A stretch of 64,000 nucleotides of DNA, taken from positions 5,401,001 to 5,465,000 of the forward strand of contig NZ_CP077079.1 in NCBI RefSeq assembly GCF_019139815.1, written 5' to 3'. The notes beneath the pieces are model-generated. The model was given only the letters and a program-made list of their open reading frames with translations. It was not told where the DNA came from and did no database searches. A program made the position numbers and the translations under genes. The first letter of the stretch is position 1. Each line of letters starts with the position of its first letter. Shown one piece after another: positions 62,872 through 64,000 of this stretch. The DNA comes from Pseudomonas asgharzadehiana. GTDB lineage: Bacteria > Pseudomonadota > Gammaproteobacteria > Pseudomonadales > Pseudomonadaceae.

Positions 62872-64000
62872 ATGCTGGAAAAGCTGTTTCAACTCAAGGC
62901 ACACAACACCAACGTGCGCACCGAGATCCTCGCGGGTATCACGACATTCCTGGCCATGGCCTACATCCTGTTCGTGAACCCGAGCATCCTCGGCGAAACC
63001 GGCATGGACAAGGGCGCGGTGTTCGTCGCGACTTGCCTGGCGGCCGCCATCGGTTCCACCGTGATGGGCCTGATCGCCAACTACCCGATTGCGCTCGCGC
63101 CGGGCATGGGCCTCAACGCCTTCTTTACCTACACCGTGGTGCTGCACATGGGCCACACCTGGCAGGTGGCGTTGGGGGCGGTCTTTATTTCGGCGGTGCT
63201 GTTCTTCCTGCTGTCGATCTTCCGTATCCGTGAGTGGATCATCAACGCCATCCCCCTGCCCCTGCGCTCGGCGATTGCCGCCGGTATCGGCCTGTTCCTC
63301 GCGTTGATCGCACTGCACAACGCGCAGATCGTGGTCAGCAACCCGGCCACCATGGTTGGCCTGGGCGACCTGACAAAAGCCGCCCCCATCCTCGCCACCC
63401 TCGGTTTCGTGCTGATCGTCGCACTGGAAGCCCTGGCCGTGCGCGGTGCGGTGTTGATCGGTATTCTCGCGGTCACCATCGCCTCCATCGTATTGGGCGT
63501 GACCCCGTTCGGCGGCGTGACCTCGATGCCACCCTCCCTGGCCCCGACCTTCCTGCAGCTGGATATCAAGGGCGCGCTGGATATCGGCCTGGTCAGCGTG
63601 ATCTTCGCCTTCCTGTTCGTCGATCTGTTCGACAACTCCGGCACCCTGATCGGCGTCGCCAAGCGCGCCGGCCTGATGAGCAAGGACGGCCACATGCCGA
63701 AAATGGGCCGTGCGCTGATCGCCGACAGCACCGCCGCCATGGCCGGCTCGCTGCTGGGCACCTCGACCACCACCAGTTACATCGAATCCGCCGCGGGCGT
63801 GAGTGCCGGTGGCCGAACCGGCCTGACGGCCATCGTGGTCGCGATCCTGTTCCTGCTGGCGTTGTTCTTCTCGCCGCTGGCCGCCAGCGTACCGGCCTTC
63901 GCCACCGCGCCGGCGCTGCTGTTCGTGGCGGTGCTGATGACCCAGGGCCTGGCCGAAATCGACTGGGATGACATTACTGTGGCCGCGCCGGTGGTGATCA
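62872..64000 (+). CDS. NCS2/AzgA-like purine permease, 3' end outside window
   Basis: The open frame runs from ATG 62,872 (AGGGAG upstream) to the window end without a stop, about 376 codons. It encodes MLEKLFQLKAHNTNVRTEIL, then ITTFLAMAYILFVNPSIL, the NYPIALAPGMGLNAFFTYTVV motif (TM3), FLFVDLFDNSGTLIGVAKRAG and GTSTTTSYIESAAGVSAGGRTG. These are hallmarks of the AzgA/GhxP/AdeP branch of guanine, hypoxanthine or adenine permeases in the inner membrane. About ten TM segments are visible; a full protein would be about 430-450 residues. A small GACGC/GCGTC hairpin (62,843-62,858) stands just before the ribosome site. Confidence 0.9.
   Translation, partial: MLEKLFQLKAHNTNVRTEILAGITTFLAMAYILFVNPSILGETGMDKGAVFVATCLAAAIGSTVMGLIANYPIALAPGMGLNAFFTYTVVLHMGHTWQVALGAVFISAVLFFLLSIFRIREWIINAIPLPLRSAIAAGIGLFLALIALHNAQIVVSNPATMVGLGDLTKAAPILATLGFVLIVALEALAVRGAVLIGILAVTIASIVLGVTPFGGVTSMPPSLAPTFLQLDIKGALDIGLVSVIFAFLFVDLFDNSGTLIGVAKRAGLMSKDGHMPKMGRALIADSTAAMAGSLLGTSTTTSYIESAAGVSAGGRTGLTAIVVAILFLLALFFSPLAASVPAFATAPALLFVAVLMTQGLAEIDWDDITVAAPVVI

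Overview
The window is chromosomal DNA from a fluorescent Pseudomonas (P. fluorescens / P. putida lineage). Evidence: the 3' part of a proteobacterial tmRNA gene; a gene order typical of Pseudomonas (CobW-family GTPase, ybdD-like gene, cstA, mapZ, radA, ankB-katB, mscL, fpr, luxR solo, rlmG, cioAB); high GC with Pseudomonas-like codon use; and several copies of the GGGGGCTTGCTCCC-type REP/REPIN repeat common in this group.

Left end (1-16,450): a genomic island inserted at the 3' end of ssrA. It carries an intact P4-type tyrosine integrase next to ssrA. Next comes a leftward module of small gene, second tyrosine-recombinase-like gene, small gene and DUF3987 gene, then about 0.9 kb of hairpin- and repeat-rich DNA. 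The main cargo is a rightward four-gene operon: MutL/MORC-like GHKL ATPase, Z1-domain helicase-like NTPase, PD-(D/E)XK protein and AIPR protein. Beyond it lie a leftward cytosine-C5 DNA methyltransferase and a divergent Vsr mismatch endonuclease. Together these six genes look like an unusual restriction-modification or abortive-infection system. The island ends at 16,431-16,475 in a second copy of the ssrA-end and terminator sequence. That copy is followed by a decayed second integrase leader and fragment, so this site has been invaded more than once. Paired GGTATTCC repeats with identical 12-nt phasing lie just inside both ends and look like integrase arm sites.

Core part A (17,216-36,345): an HD-GYP protein, a chemoreceptor, a secreted protein of unknown function, a GT39 glycosyltransferase, a YqhA-type membrane protein, a large lipoprotein, a LonB-like protease, a DUF3015 protein, a DUF4105 protein, a chorismate mutase, a small lipoprotein, a GreA/B-like factor, gdhA and ettA.

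Core part B (36,630-56,835): a 1283-residue PAS-GGDEF-EAL protein, glyA, the CobW/ybdD/cstA cluster, mapZ (c-di-GMP receptor for chemotaxis control), radA, the periplasmic catalase pair katB-ankB, mscL, a ferredoxin-NADP reductase, a PpoR-like LuxR solo with all canonical AHL-binding residues checked, rlmG, and the cyanide-insensitive oxidase operon cioAB plus a 55-residue DUF2474 gene. A perfect ANR/FNR box (TTGATCTGGATCAA) lies upstream of cioA.

Right end (57,169-64,000): an MFS exporter; a three-subunit molybdenum hydroxylase operon of the PaoABC type whose small subunit lacks a Tat leader; a small secreted protein; and the start of an NCS2 purine permease cut by the window end, with a sigma-54-like promoter candidate in front. 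Cyclic-di-GMP turnover and sensing recur (HD-GYP, GGDEF-EAL, MapZ). No rRNA, complete tRNA, CRISPR array or transposase-bearing insertion sequence was seen.
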